A DNA stretch of 64,000 nucleotides. Origin: Rhizobium sp. Leaf262. Its GTDB lineage: Bacteria; Pseudomonadota; Alphaproteobacteria; Rhizobiales; Rhizobiaceae. The translations under genes were made by a program, and so were the position numbers. Positions 28,388 through 36,562 of this stretch are shown here, one piece after another (positions within the stretch are counted from its first letter, which is position 1; each line of letters starts with the position of its first letter). Under the pieces are notes generated by a model that worked only from the letters and a program-made list of their open reading frames with translations, was not told the DNA's origin and did not search any database. The stretch is from NCBI RefSeq assembly GCF_001422245.1, contig NZ_LMMM01000015.1, forward strand, positions 75,389-139,388, given 5' to 3'.

Positions 28388-29338
28388 TCAATCCTCCCGC
28401 TGACGCTTGAACTGAATGACGGTGACGGCGAGCACGAGGAAAAACAGCACGAGCGCAATCATGCTCGAATAGCCCAGATCCCAGGAAATGAAGGCTTCGT
28501 TGTAGATGTGGTAGACCAGAACGAGCGTCGATGTGCCCGGGCCGCCCTGCGTGATCATGTAGACCTGATCGAAAACCTTGAAAGACTGGATCGTCAGCAT
28601 GACGGTGACAAAGAAAGTCGTCGGCCCAAGTTGCGGCAGCGTGACGTGGATAAACTTCTGCCAGGCATTTGCACCATCAAGACCGGCAGCCTCATAAAGC
28701 TCGGAATTGATCCCCTGAAGCCCGGCCAGATAGATCACCATATAGTAACCCATGCTTTTCCAGACGCCGAAAAGAATGACCGTGACCATGGCCCAGTGCC
28801 TGTCTGCGGCCCAGCCGGGCATATCGGCGGGATCGAGACCAAGCGTGTAGAGCAGCATGTTGACTGGCCCCATCTCCGGATTGAAGATCATGTTCCAGAC
28901 GACGGCTACGGCAACGAGCGAAGCGACGTAGGGAAAGAACATCGCTGTGCGGAAGAAATTACGCCCCCAGATTTTCTGGTTGAGCAGAATGGCAAGCCCG
29001 AGAGCGCAAGCAAGCGTCGCGGGCACGGAAACCACCGTATAGATAACCGTATTCCAGAAGGCGGCGATAAAGGCGCGGTCTTCGAACAGCCTCCAGAAAT
29101 TGTCGAGCCCGGCAAAACGCATGGGGTTCGAACCGTCCCAATGCATGAAAGCAAGGACGAAGGCGAAGAGAATGGGGCCGAGCGTGAAAATCGCAAAGCC
29201 GAGAAAATTCGGCGCGATGAAGGAATAGGCAATCAGCGCGTTTTCGATCTTGCGCCTGCGCTTTGAGACAATTCGCACCTTCTTCTTGCGAAGAGGCGAC
29301 GCCTGTTCTTCGGATACGCTCGCATTCGCAATCGCCAC
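28388..29338 (-). CDS. Sugar ABC transporter permease (MalF type)
   Basis: Inner-membrane permease (316 aa), first gene of the minus-strand operon. The EAA loop reads LYEAAGLDGANAWQKFIHVTLPQLGPT. The GTG at 29338 is chosen because gggaggt lies just upstream with correct spacing; the frame is open back to 29404. The N-terminus is basic (RKKKVRIVSKRRRKIEN) before the first helix. Divergent transcription from the heparinase-like gene leaves a shared ~210-base control region. Confidence 0.92.
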   Translation of the reverse strand: MAIANASVSEEQASPLRKKKVRIVSKRRRKIENALIAYSFIAPNFLGFAIFTLGPILFAFVLAFMHWDGSNPMRFAGLDNFWRLFEDRAFIAAFWNTVIYTVVSVPATLACALGLAILLNQKIWGRNFFRTAMFFPYVASLVAVAVVWNMIFNPEMGPVNMLLYTLGLDPADMPGWAADRHWAMVTVILFGVWKSMGYYMVIYLAGLQGINSELYEAAGLDGANAWQKFIHVTLPQLGPTTFFVTVMLTIQSFKVFDQVYMITQGGPGTSTLVLVYHIYNEAFISWDLGYSSMIALVLFFLVLAVTVIQFKRQRED

Positions 29339-29550
29339 CGACACCTCCCAAGGACTTAACCACTCATGACGCAATGACGCGCCATCCACCACGGCCATGA
29401 CCAAGTGTCAGACCGCCTCCTTGCATTTTGATAACACAAAACACACACTGGTCAAACAACTTTGCATATGATCATACAAATTTGTAGTTTTGTAAAAATC
29501 CGTATGATAGATGTTACGTCATTCGCGGGAAACAAAGAGAAGCGACGATA
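29339..29550. promoter_or_regulatory. Divergent control region of the uronate-oligosaccharide locus
   Basis: This AT-rich gap separates the minus-strand ABC operon from the plus-strand heparinase-like gene. It contains tggtcaaacaa at 29449-29459, which matches the FadR-subfamily GntR operator pattern TNGTNNNACNA, and the palindrome tatgatcata at 29467-29476. A possible -10 box, tatgat, lies at 29503-29508, about 43 bases before the heparinase start. The GntR regulator at 32153-32893 is the obvious candidate to bind here. Confidence 0.5.
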
Positions 29551-31335
29551 GTGTTCACGGGCTTGATAGAGGCGTTTCCGAAGCGGTTGACGCAGTTTGG
29601 CGGCGATATCGACGCCAGGCGCTTGCGTGAGCTTGCCTCTGCTGAAACACGCAGCGAGATCATCAGAGCGGCAGATGAGGCGGCGGCGAAACCCTGGCCG
29701 CTTCTTCTCGCAAGCCACTATCGAGACTACACGCTGACGGGAAACCGGACCCGCTTCGAAGACCTCTATTTTTCACGCCGCCTGCAGCTGAACGCGCTTG
29801 TGCTCGGCGAGTGCCTGGAGGGCGCGGGGCGCTACCTCGACGCCATCGTGGATGGGCTATGGCTCATCTGCGAGGAAAGTGGCTGGCAGTTACCGGCGCA
29901 CAACGCCCAGATTCGCGGAGGAGCACGCGCGCCGCTACCGGGCACGGACCATCCGGTCATTGACCTTTTTGCGGCCGAGACAGGCGCGAACCTGGCGCTT
30001 TGCCTTCATCTTCTGTCCGGCCAAATAGAAGGCGTAGCTCCGGTAGTGACGGAACGTGTACGCCATGAAATCGACAGAAGAATCACCCGCCCCTACCTGA
30101 CGCAGCATTTCTGGTGGATGGGTAACGGTGACGAACGGATGAACAACTGGACGGCCTGGATTACCCAGAATGTCCTTCTGTCGACGTTTCTGCTGCCGCA
30201 GGACGAGACCACGAAATACGAAGTCGCCTGCAAGGCGCTGAAAAGCCTGGATGCCTTTCAAAAAGACTACGGCGAAGACGGAGCCTGCGAAGAGGGCGTT
30301 CTTTACTACGGCCACGCATCTCTCTGCCTCTTCGGAGCCATGACGATACTCGACAGGGTATCGGGTGGGGCGCTGACACCTCTTTTCAGCACGCCGAAAC
30401 TTCGCAACATGGCGGAGTTCATCGTGCATATGCATGTGTCCGGCAGCCGATATTTCAACTTCGCGGACGCACCGGCAACGTATGAAACAACGGGCATTCG
30501 GGAATATCTGTTTGGGGCAGCAGTTGGCTCCAAGGAGCTACAGGCCTTTGCAGTCGAACGCTGGAAAGCCTCCGCGGATCGGTTGATGACGTCGGAATGG
30601 AACCTCTGGTACCGCATTCTCGCAATACTGACGGCGACGACAATGATGGAAGGCGAGGCTGCCCGAGACAAGACCGACGCGCTCTACCCAAGCATCGGCC
30701 TCTTCATTGCACGAGATGCCATCTTCGATCTCGCCGTAAAGGCTGGCACGAATGGTGAAAGCCACAATCACAACGACGTTGGCAGCTTCATCATCTACAA
30801 AAATGGCAAGCCACTCTTCATAGATGTCGGCGTGGGCAGCTACACCGCAAAGACCTTTTCGCCATCTCGCTACGAGATCTGGACGATGCAATCCGGCTAC
30901 CACAATCTGCCTGTCATCGGCGGCGCGATGCAAGGCGCAGGAACCGACTATGGCGCGCAGGATTTTTCTGCGGACTTTCAGGACGCCGGCGCGCGCGTTT
31001 CGTTCGACATGTCCGGCGCCTATCCGGCACCCGTATCTTCCCACCGCTACCGCCGGACGGTGGAGTTGTTCAGAAACAGCCATATCGAGATCCGGGACAG
31101 CTATGACGGCGATGACGATATTCAGCTTGTGTTGATGAGCGTCGAAGTCCCTGTTTTCGAAGCAGGAATCCTGCGCCTCGCCGACCTCGCGGAGATCGGG
31201 CTGGAAGGCATCGGCGCGCCCTCGATCGAGGCGATCCCCATTGACGACGCCCGGCTCAGGCAATCCTGGCCCGAAAAGATTTACCGCATTGTGCTGAAAG
31301 CGCATGAAAGGCGCTTCTGCCTGACCATCCGATGA
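29551..31335 (+). CDS. Heparinase II/III-family polysaccharide lyase
   Basis: 594-aa protein with an N-terminal alpha/alpha-toroid (about residues 1-360) and a C-terminal beta-sandwich of the heparinase II/III type. The junction motif with probable catalytic and metal residues is NGESHNHNDVGSFIIYKNGKPLF, followed by SGYHNLPVIGGAMQ. No signal peptide is found, so the enzyme probably acts in the cytoplasm. The start is GTG at 29551. Lyases of this family cut next to uronic acids and yield unsaturated ends, the substrate of the GH88 enzyme encoded divergently. Which polymer is cut is unknown. Confidence 0.83.
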   Translation: MFTGLIEAFPKRLTQFGGDIDARRLRELASAETRSEIIRAADEAAAKPWPLLLASHYRDYTLTGNRTRFEDLYFSRRLQLNALVLGECLEGAGRYLDAIVDGLWLICEESGWQLPAHNAQIRGGARAPLPGTDHPVIDLFAAETGANLALCLHLLSGQIEGVAPVVTERVRHEIDRRITRPYLTQHFWWMGNGDERMNNWTAWITQNVLLSTFLLPQDETTKYEVACKALKSLDAFQKDYGEDGACEEGVLYYGHASLCLFGAMTILDRVSGGALTPLFSTPKLRNMAEFIVHMHVSGSRYFNFADAPATYETTGIREYLFGAAVGSKELQAFAVERWKASADRLMTSEWNLWYRILAILTATTMMEGEAARDKTDALYPSIGLFIARDAIFDLAVKAGTNGESHNHNDVGSFIIYKNGKPLFIDVGVGSYTAKTFSPSRYEIWTMQSGYHNLPVIGGAMQGAGTDYGAQDFSADFQDAGARVSFDMSGAYPAPVSSHRYRRTVELFRNSHIEIRDSYDGDDDIQLVLMSVEVPVFEAGILRLADLAEIGLEGIGAPSIEAIPIDDARLRQSWPEKIYRIVLKAHERRFCLTIR

Positions 31336-31347
31336 ATGAGGACGCCA

Positions 31348-32142
31348 ATGGAATTGACGATCAAAATCATCAACGCCCAAGGATCGGTGTTGGCACATGC
31401 GCGGGCTTGTGAAGAGGTTTTTCTGGTCTACAGGCAGGAATATGCTGCCGGCGATATCATTGAGCTGGAAGCATCGGAGCCGGGTTTTGTAGAGCTCGCT
31501 CTCGATGCTGCTCTACAGCCCGTCACGATTTACACGACTGGCGGGACCTTTGCCTTTCCGGTTCCTGCAGCAAAACGGGAATCCTATCCGCCGCAGTCTT
31601 TCAGCGGCAACCTGCACCGCCTGTCGGTACGCCGCGCGCTCCCAGTCGAGATGGATGGTCGGCGCAATCTTGCCCTTAATCCGTTCGATCACCATGGCAA
31701 TGAAACCCTATTCCCGCATGCATCCGCAAATGTGGAAACAAGGGGAGAAGCAGCATTTGCCGCAAGAAACGCGATCGATGGCGAGAAGGCGAATGATAAT
31801 CACGGCTTCTGGCCTTACACGAGCTGGGGCATCAACAAGGATCCGGCAGCGGCGCTGACGGTCAGCTTCGGTCGCGAGGTGATCATCGACGAGATCAGAT
31901 TGTATTTGCGCGCGGATTTTCCCCACGACGCGTGGTGGCAAAAGGCGTTCGTCAGCCTTTCAAATGGGGAAACGTTCTCGCTCGACCTGCGCAAAACGGG
32001 CTCCGCGCAGGCCTTTCCCATCAGCGAGAGGAAGATCGAATGGATCAGGCTGCATGACCTGGAAAAGGCGGAAGACCCATCACCGTTTCCCGCCCTGACA
32101 CAAATCGAGGTCTGGGGACGCGACCGCCCCTTCACGCCTTGA
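31348..32142 (+). CDS. Hypothetical protein with C-terminal discoidin (F5/8 type C)-like domain
   Basis: 264-aa protein starting 12 bases after the lyase stop. The ATG at 31348 is preferred to 31336 because gagg (31338-31341) is correctly spaced. Residues ~135-264 resemble a discoidin-type carbohydrate-binding fold: NAIDGEKANDNHGFWPYTSWGINKDPAAALTVSFGR, then IDEIRLYLRADFPHDAWW. The N-terminal half is beta-rich and unassigned. No signal peptide. It may bind the imported oligosaccharide for the co-encoded lyase; this is inference from position. Confidence 0.65.
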   Translation: MELTIKIINAQGSVLAHARACEEVFLVYRQEYAAGDIIELEASEPGFVELALDAALQPVTIYTTGGTFAFPVPAAKRESYPPQSFSGNLHRLSVRRALPVEMDGRRNLALNPFDHHGNETLFPHASANVETRGEAAFAARNAIDGEKANDNHGFWPYTSWGINKDPAAALTVSFGREVIIDEIRLYLRADFPHDAWWQKAFVSLSNGETFSLDLRKTGSAQAFPISERKIEWIRLHDLEKAEDPSPFPALTQIEVWGRDRPFTP

Positions 32143-32152
32143 CAGGCGAGCC

Positions 32153-32893
32153 TCAATTCGAGGCAATACCACGTAGATCGCGCATCATATCGCGGTAACG
32201 TTGCTGGCTTCCTCGCAGGTGTTCCTGCATGGCAAGCTTTGCTGCCTGTTCGTTTCTGTCGGAAATTGCCACGACAATGGCTTCATGCTCCCGGTGAATA
32301 AGCCGCCTGTAGGCAGTCTGATCCGCCTGATCGCTGCCGGGAACGACTTTGGACTGCGGAATGGCGGCGGGACCATGTAGCTCAAGGAATTGCGTGAAAA
32401 GCGGATTGTTGGTGCCGGCGGCAATGGCAAGATGAAGCGCAAGATCTGCATCACGAATGGATTGCTGCTGCTCGATGCAGCGGTATACCCTCGCATGACA
32501 GTCCAGAATAGCCTCTTCCTGCGATGGCGAGCGACGCATCGCAGCCAACCCCGCCGCCTCGATTTCAAGCGGTGTGCGGATTTCCAGCACCTCTAGATCC
32601 GACGAAATGCGGGCCTTTTCCCCTTTCACATCGGCTGGCTGGACTTCCGGCTTACGCAGGACAAAAATACCCGCCCCTTGGCGAACCTCGACAAGACCGT
32701 CACACCGCAGCGCCGTCACCGCCTCCCGAACAACGGTTCGACTGACTCCATGTGCTTCCGTCAACTCCACCTCGCTGGGAAGCCGCTGGCCGGGTCCGTA
32801 TTTACCGGACAGTATGTCTTCCCGAAGCAACCCGCTCACCTGACTGACGAGTGAGCCGCCACTTTTGGAGCGGACTTTTTCTTGAGAAGCCAT
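32153..32893 (-). CDS. GntR/FadR-family transcriptional regulator
   Basis: 246-aa regulator. The N-terminal winged helix-turn-helix is clear: LREDILSGKYGPGQRLPSEVELTEAHGVSRTVVREAVTAL, then GLVEVRQGAGIFV. The C-terminal FCD domain has DADLALHLAIAAGTNNPLF and HEAIVVAISDRNEQAAKLAMQEHL, including the metal-binding histidines of that fold. The ATG at 32893 is used; the frame is open to 32956 but the extra residues look like non-coding DNA. It faces the discoidin-like gene tail-to-tail with a 10-base gap and probably represses the uronate locus until a sugar acid binds. Confidence 0.88.
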   Translation of the reverse strand: MASQEKVRSKSGGSLVSQVSGLLREDILSGKYGPGQRLPSEVELTEAHGVSRTVVREAVTALRCDGLVEVRQGAGIFVLRKPEVQPADVKGEKARISSDLEVLEIRTPLEIEAAGLAAMRRSPSQEEAILDCHARVYRCIEQQQSIRDADLALHLAIAAGTNNPLFTQFLELHGPAAIPQSKVVPGSDQADQTAYRRLIHREHEAIVVAISDRNEQAAKLAMQEHLRGSQQRYRDMMRDLRGIASN

Positions 32894-32944
32894 ATCGAGT
32901 TGGAATCCACAATAAAGAAAGAGGAATAGATGACGTAAAGGTAT

Positions 32945-32957
32945 GATGAATTTCATC
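32945..32957. promoter_or_regulatory. 13-bp perfect palindrome upstream of the GntR gene
   Basis: The sequence gatgaatttcatc is a perfect inverted repeat around a single central base, about 50 bases before the regulator start. It could be an autoregulatory operator. It does not match the site candidates at 29449-29476. Confidence 0.35.
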
Positions 32958-33268
32958 GAAATTCAATATCTATTAAATTCTGTCTGATGTATTTCCACTC
33001 GCTTGATGAGTGATTGAAACTTGACCCAATCAAAGCGACGTGCGGGATTGACCCTGCACCCTTTTGAGGACTGTGGGTAATCCCTCCTCCACAGGCATCG
33101 TCAGTTTTCCGACAGCTTGACGATGTAAAATCGGCACACCCCGGACCTGCCAAGGCAGAATATGATTTTCCGACCCGCGACGCATTGCAACGACGCCATC
33201 TTGTCGTCTTATGGATATGGCGACATGAGCGTCAAAAAGCATGACACTTGAAAAGAGGAAGCGGCTGT
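32958..33268. other. Intergenic region between the GntR regulator and the two-component genes
   Basis: About 310 bases without a supported gene. Short frames on the minus strand (32953-33242) have no family features. It presumably holds the promoters of the divergent regulator genes; no clear -35/-10 pair stands out. The ribosome binding site aggaa at 33255-33259 serves the next gene. Confidence 0.5.
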
Positions 33269-33946
33269 TTGCGGTTACTGTTGGTTGAAGATGACAAGGA
33301 CCTGGCGCTTTGGCTTCAGCGATCCCTGCAACAGCGCGGCCTTTTCGTAGAATGGGAAGAGGACGGGATGCAGGCAGATCGCCGGATCGCAGCCGAAACC
33401 TTCGACGCTATCATTCTTGACCTTGGTCTGCCTTTGCTGACCGGCCAGCGCCTGCTCGACAAGATAAGGGACCGTGGTGATGCGACGCCGCTCATCGTGG
33501 TGACCGCCAAGGACGATCTGCCTGACCGCATCGCCTTGCTTCACGCAGGTGCGGACGACTTTCTCGCCAAGCCGTTTTCGGTGGCGGAACTGGAAGCACG
33601 CCTTGTCGCCCTCGTGCGGCGAAGCCGTGGACACGGTCGGGGAATTTACGAATGCGGCTCGTTGAGCTTCAACCAGTCGCAGCAGCTTTTCACCCTAAAG
33701 GGCGCGCGCCTGACGCTGACGGCTCGGGAACATGCGGTGCTGGCGATCCTTATCCAGCGCATCGGCGAGCCGGTATCCAAGCAGCAGATACTTGATCGCT
33801 TGATCAGTTCGGACGAGGAAATGCAGCTGGAGTCAGTGGAAGTGATGATGTACCGGCTGCGAAAGCGACTGGAAAATTCCGATGTCCACATCATAACGTT
33901 GAGAGGGCTTGGTTATTTTCTCGAGGCGCTCGATGGCCAGTCCTGA
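33269..33946 (+). CDS. OmpR-family response regulator, TctD-like
   Basis: 225-aa two-component regulator. The receiver domain has the acidic pair in VEDDKDL, the phospho-acceptor aspartate in ILDLGLP and the lysine in VTAKDDLPDR. The C-terminal winged helix (LTLTAREHAVLAILIQRIGEPVSKQQILDRL) is OmpR/PhoB type. I use the TTG at 33269, which gives the usual MRLLLVEDD start and has aggaa upstream; TTG at 33248 is an alternative. Its stop overlaps the kinase gene by 14 bases. By neighbourhood it should control the binding protein and transporter genes downstream. Confidence 0.85.
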   Translation: MRLLLVEDDKDLALWLQRSLQQRGLFVEWEEDGMQADRRIAAETFDAIILDLGLPLLTGQRLLDKIRDRGDATPLIVVTAKDDLPDRIALLHAGADDFLAKPFSVAELEARLVALVRRSRGHGRGIYECGSLSFNQSQQLFTLKGARLTLTAREHAVLAILIQRIGEPVSKQQILDRLISSDEEMQLESVEVMMYRLRKRLENSDVHIITLRGLGYFLEALDGQS

Positions 33947-35372
33947 AAGGGGTTCCGGGCGCTCTTTGTTGCTGACGGTAGCGATCTGGGTCGCCCCTGC
34001 CCTCATAGCATTGGTCGCCGGAACCGCATTCGTGACCGGCTCGACTGCGACGAGCCTTGCAGATAGCGCTTACGACCGCTCCATCGCCGGCGCATTGCGT
34101 GCGATCGATCTGAACATCTCGACGCAGAGCGGTGGCATCGGCATCGAGTTGCCCTACCCTCTGTTCGAGGCATTCGAGGCAACGGCGTCGGGGGCAGTTT
34201 ACTTTCGCGTGGCGACGGAAGACGGTCTGGTGGAAATCGGCGACAGTTTTCTGCCCCAACCCCGTGCGTTTTCCGGCGAAGGGTATCATTTCTACAATGC
34301 CGTCTTTCTCGACAAACCCGTCCGCATGGGCATTTTCAAACGGACACTGCAAAAGCCTTTGTACGGTGCAGCCAAACCGCAGACCATCATCATACAGGTG
34401 GCGGAAAGCATGCAGTCCCGTGACGAGTTTCGCTTTGAGATCATCAAAAGCACCGCCGCGCTCAACCTCGTCTGCGTGATTGCGGTCGTTGCCTTGCTGC
34501 TCGCCGGTCTTTCACGCGCCCTCTCACCGCTTTCAGCACTTCGCGAGGGTTTCGAACAGCGTGAGCCGAACGACCTGTCACCCATCGACGCCAAGGCCCT
34601 GCCACGAGAAATCCATCCGCTCGTCGATACGTTCAACCGTCTGCTTTCACGACATGCCGCACAGGCAGAGGCACAGCGCCATCTTCTGGATGACGCCTCC
34701 CATCAGTTGCGTACACCCATCGCCGTTTTGCGGACCCAGATCGATTATGCAATAGACAGCCGTTCAGCCGACGAGCGTCTTTCTGTCCTGCAGGCGATGC
34801 GGGCCATCGTCGAGCGCGCCGCGCGCACCACCACCCATTTCCTGTCGATGGCGCGTGTGCGAAACTTCGCCAATGACATTCTTCCCGACGCAACATTGCC
34901 CGTCGATGTCAATGCGCTGCTGACGGAACTGGCGCGCATTCGGCTTGCAGACGCGCGCCGGAACCGCGTCGATCTCAATATCGACGCACCAGATGAACCC
35001 ATACTTGCAAGCGGTTCGGAAACCCTCATTTTCGAAGCACTCAGCAACCTGCTCGACAACGCCATACGGCACTCACCCAAATACGGAAGCATAACGATGC
35101 AGATCGATGCTGCCAGCGGGCTTGTGCATGTCAGGTTCTCGGATCAAGGTCCGGGAATGGACGAGGCGATGATAGACAAAATCGGCGCACGCCATCTCGA
35201 CCAGACAGGCAATCGTGATGGCGCAGGCCTTGGACTTGCCGTAGTCGTCGAGGTTGCACGTGCACACGGCGGCGATCTCACTCTGAGAAATCGCGAAGAT
35301 GGCGGACTGGAGGCTACACTCACCCTTTCTCAACACGTCCAGCACGCAAAATCTGGTTTGACAGCTTCCTGA
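33933..35372 (+). CDS. Sensor histidine kinase, TctE-like
   Basis: 479-aa membrane kinase. One helix near residues 13-33 and another near 175-195 flank a periplasmic TctE-type sensor domain. A linker leads to the H-box with LDDASHQLRTPIAVL, then the N-box LSNLLDNAIRHSP, and G-boxes SDQGPGMDE and GAGLGLAVVVE. The ATG at 33933 is used, overlapping the regulator gene. TctE-type kinases respond to tricarboxylates, in some bacteria together with a TctC-like binding protein; such a gene follows directly. Confidence 0.86.
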   Translation: MASPERGSGRSLLLTVAIWVAPALIALVAGTAFVTGSTATSLADSAYDRSIAGALRAIDLNISTQSGGIGIELPYPLFEAFEATASGAVYFRVATEDGLVEIGDSFLPQPRAFSGEGYHFYNAVFLDKPVRMGIFKRTLQKPLYGAAKPQTIIIQVAESMQSRDEFRFEIIKSTAALNLVCVIAVVALLLAGLSRALSPLSALREGFEQREPNDLSPIDAKALPREIHPLVDTFNRLLSRHAAQAEAQRHLLDDASHQLRTPIAVLRTQIDYAIDSRSADERLSVLQAMRAIVERAARTTTHFLSMARVRNFANDILPDATLPVDVNALLTELARIRLADARRNRVDLNIDAPDEPILASGSETLIFEALSNLLDNAIRHSPKYGSITMQIDAASGLVHVRFSDQGPGMDEAMIDKIGARHLDQTGNRDGAGLGLAVVVEVARAHGGDLTLRNREDGGLEATLTLSQHVQHAKSGLTAS

Positions 35373-35504
35373 CAGCCAAGTTGCGTTATCTGTCCCGGCT
35401 AACGTGGGTTTTCGATCGAAAACGCTGTTGGAGGATTGGGTCCATATTATCGCACACCGACTGGTGGCGGATATTGAACGGCCAGCGTTCTTTGGGAGGA
35501 ACGT

Positions 35505-36464
35505 GTGAGTATAAGATATTTCTTCATAGTGCTTGCGGCACTGCTCTGTTCAAGCGGCAGCATGGCGAGCCCGGCCAACCCGACATGTGTCATTCCGTCA
35601 GAGCGGGATGGCGGCTTCCAGTTGACCTGCGAGATAGCGCAGAAGGCATTGGCACTCACGACTGCATTGAACCAGCCGCTGGCCATAGAACATCTGCCGG
35701 GCGGCGTCGGCGCCATCGCATTCAACGCATTTACAAGCACCCGTCGTGCGGAAGCCGGTAGCCTCGTCGCATTTTCCGAGGGCTCGCTGTTCAATCTTGC
35801 CCGTGGAAAATTCGGTGCGCATGACTGGACCGACGTTCGCTGGGTCGCTGTCCTTGGCCTCGATTATGGTGCGGTCGCCGTCAGCAACCAGTCGCCGTGG
35901 CACTCTTTGCAGGATCTGGTCGCCGCGATTGCGCAGGCACCCCAGTCGATCGTTATCGCGGGAGCTGGCACCATCAACGGACGCGACTGGATGCGTGCGG
36001 CAAGCCTTGCCAAGGCGGCAGGCGTGGATTTCCGCAAAATGCGCTTCGTCGCGTTCGAAAGTGGCGGCGACTGCATGACTGCGCTTATTGGCGGGCACGT
36101 TCAGGTCTGCATGAACGATGCGGCAACGTCGCAGGCCCGGATCGATGCTGGTGACCAGGCCCGTCTGCTCGCCATCTACTCCGATAAGAGACTGGAAGGA
36201 AAATTGGGATCGGTTCCAACGGCGCGGGAACAGGGTTTCGACATCGTCTGGCCCGTTGTTCGCGGCGTCTATATGGGACCTGACGTCAGCGATGCGGATT
36301 ATGCCTTCTGGTCGGAAACGTTCAAAACCGCCATGTCACAACCTGCCTACAGCAAAATTCTCACTCAAAATTATTTACAGCCATTTCCGCTTGTCGGCGA
36401 AGAACTCACAAAATTCGTCAGCGACCACGCTGCCAAGGCGACCAAAGAGCGGGAGCCGCTCTGA
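35505..36464 (+). CDS. TctC/Bug-family extracytoplasmic binding protein
   Basis: 319-aa periplasmic protein with a signal peptide ending near SSGSMASPA. Family traits are the ligand-loop region GGVGAIAFNAFTS, the IVIAGAGTINGRDWMRA segment, and the C-terminal YMGPDVSDADYAFWSETFKTA. The GTG at 35505 follows gggagga (35494-35500). TctC proteins normally work with TctA and TctB permeases; none are present here. Instead a CitMHS carrier follows after about 100 bases. It may deliver citrate or act as an external sensor for the upstream kinase. Confidence 0.82.
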   Translation: MSIRYFFIVLAALLCSSGSMASPANPTCVIPSERDGGFQLTCEIAQKALALTTALNQPLAIEHLPGGVGAIAFNAFTSTRRAEAGSLVAFSEGSLFNLARGKFGAHDWTDVRWVAVLGLDYGAVAVSNQSPWHSLQDLVAAIAQAPQSIVIAGAGTINGRDWMRAASLAKAAGVDFRKMRFVAFESGGDCMTALIGGHVQVCMNDAATSQARIDAGDQARLLAIYSDKRLEGKLGSVPTAREQGFDIVWPVVRGVYMGPDVSDADYAFWSETFKTAMSQPAYSKILTQNYLQPFPLVGEELTKFVSDHAAKATKEREPL

Positions 36465-36562
36465 CGACCTGAGACGATAACGGGTTTTTTCACCGACATA
36501 TTTCGACAACCCACAAAAGCGACGAAGCATCCGACATTCTGCCGGGTGCGACAGGAGGTCTT

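Noticed and set aside
27959..29266. A 435-residue open frame on the plus strand
   Set aside because: It is antisense to the two MalFG-type permease genes and has the charged, low-hydrophobicity composition typical of shadows of membrane proteins in GC-rich DNA.
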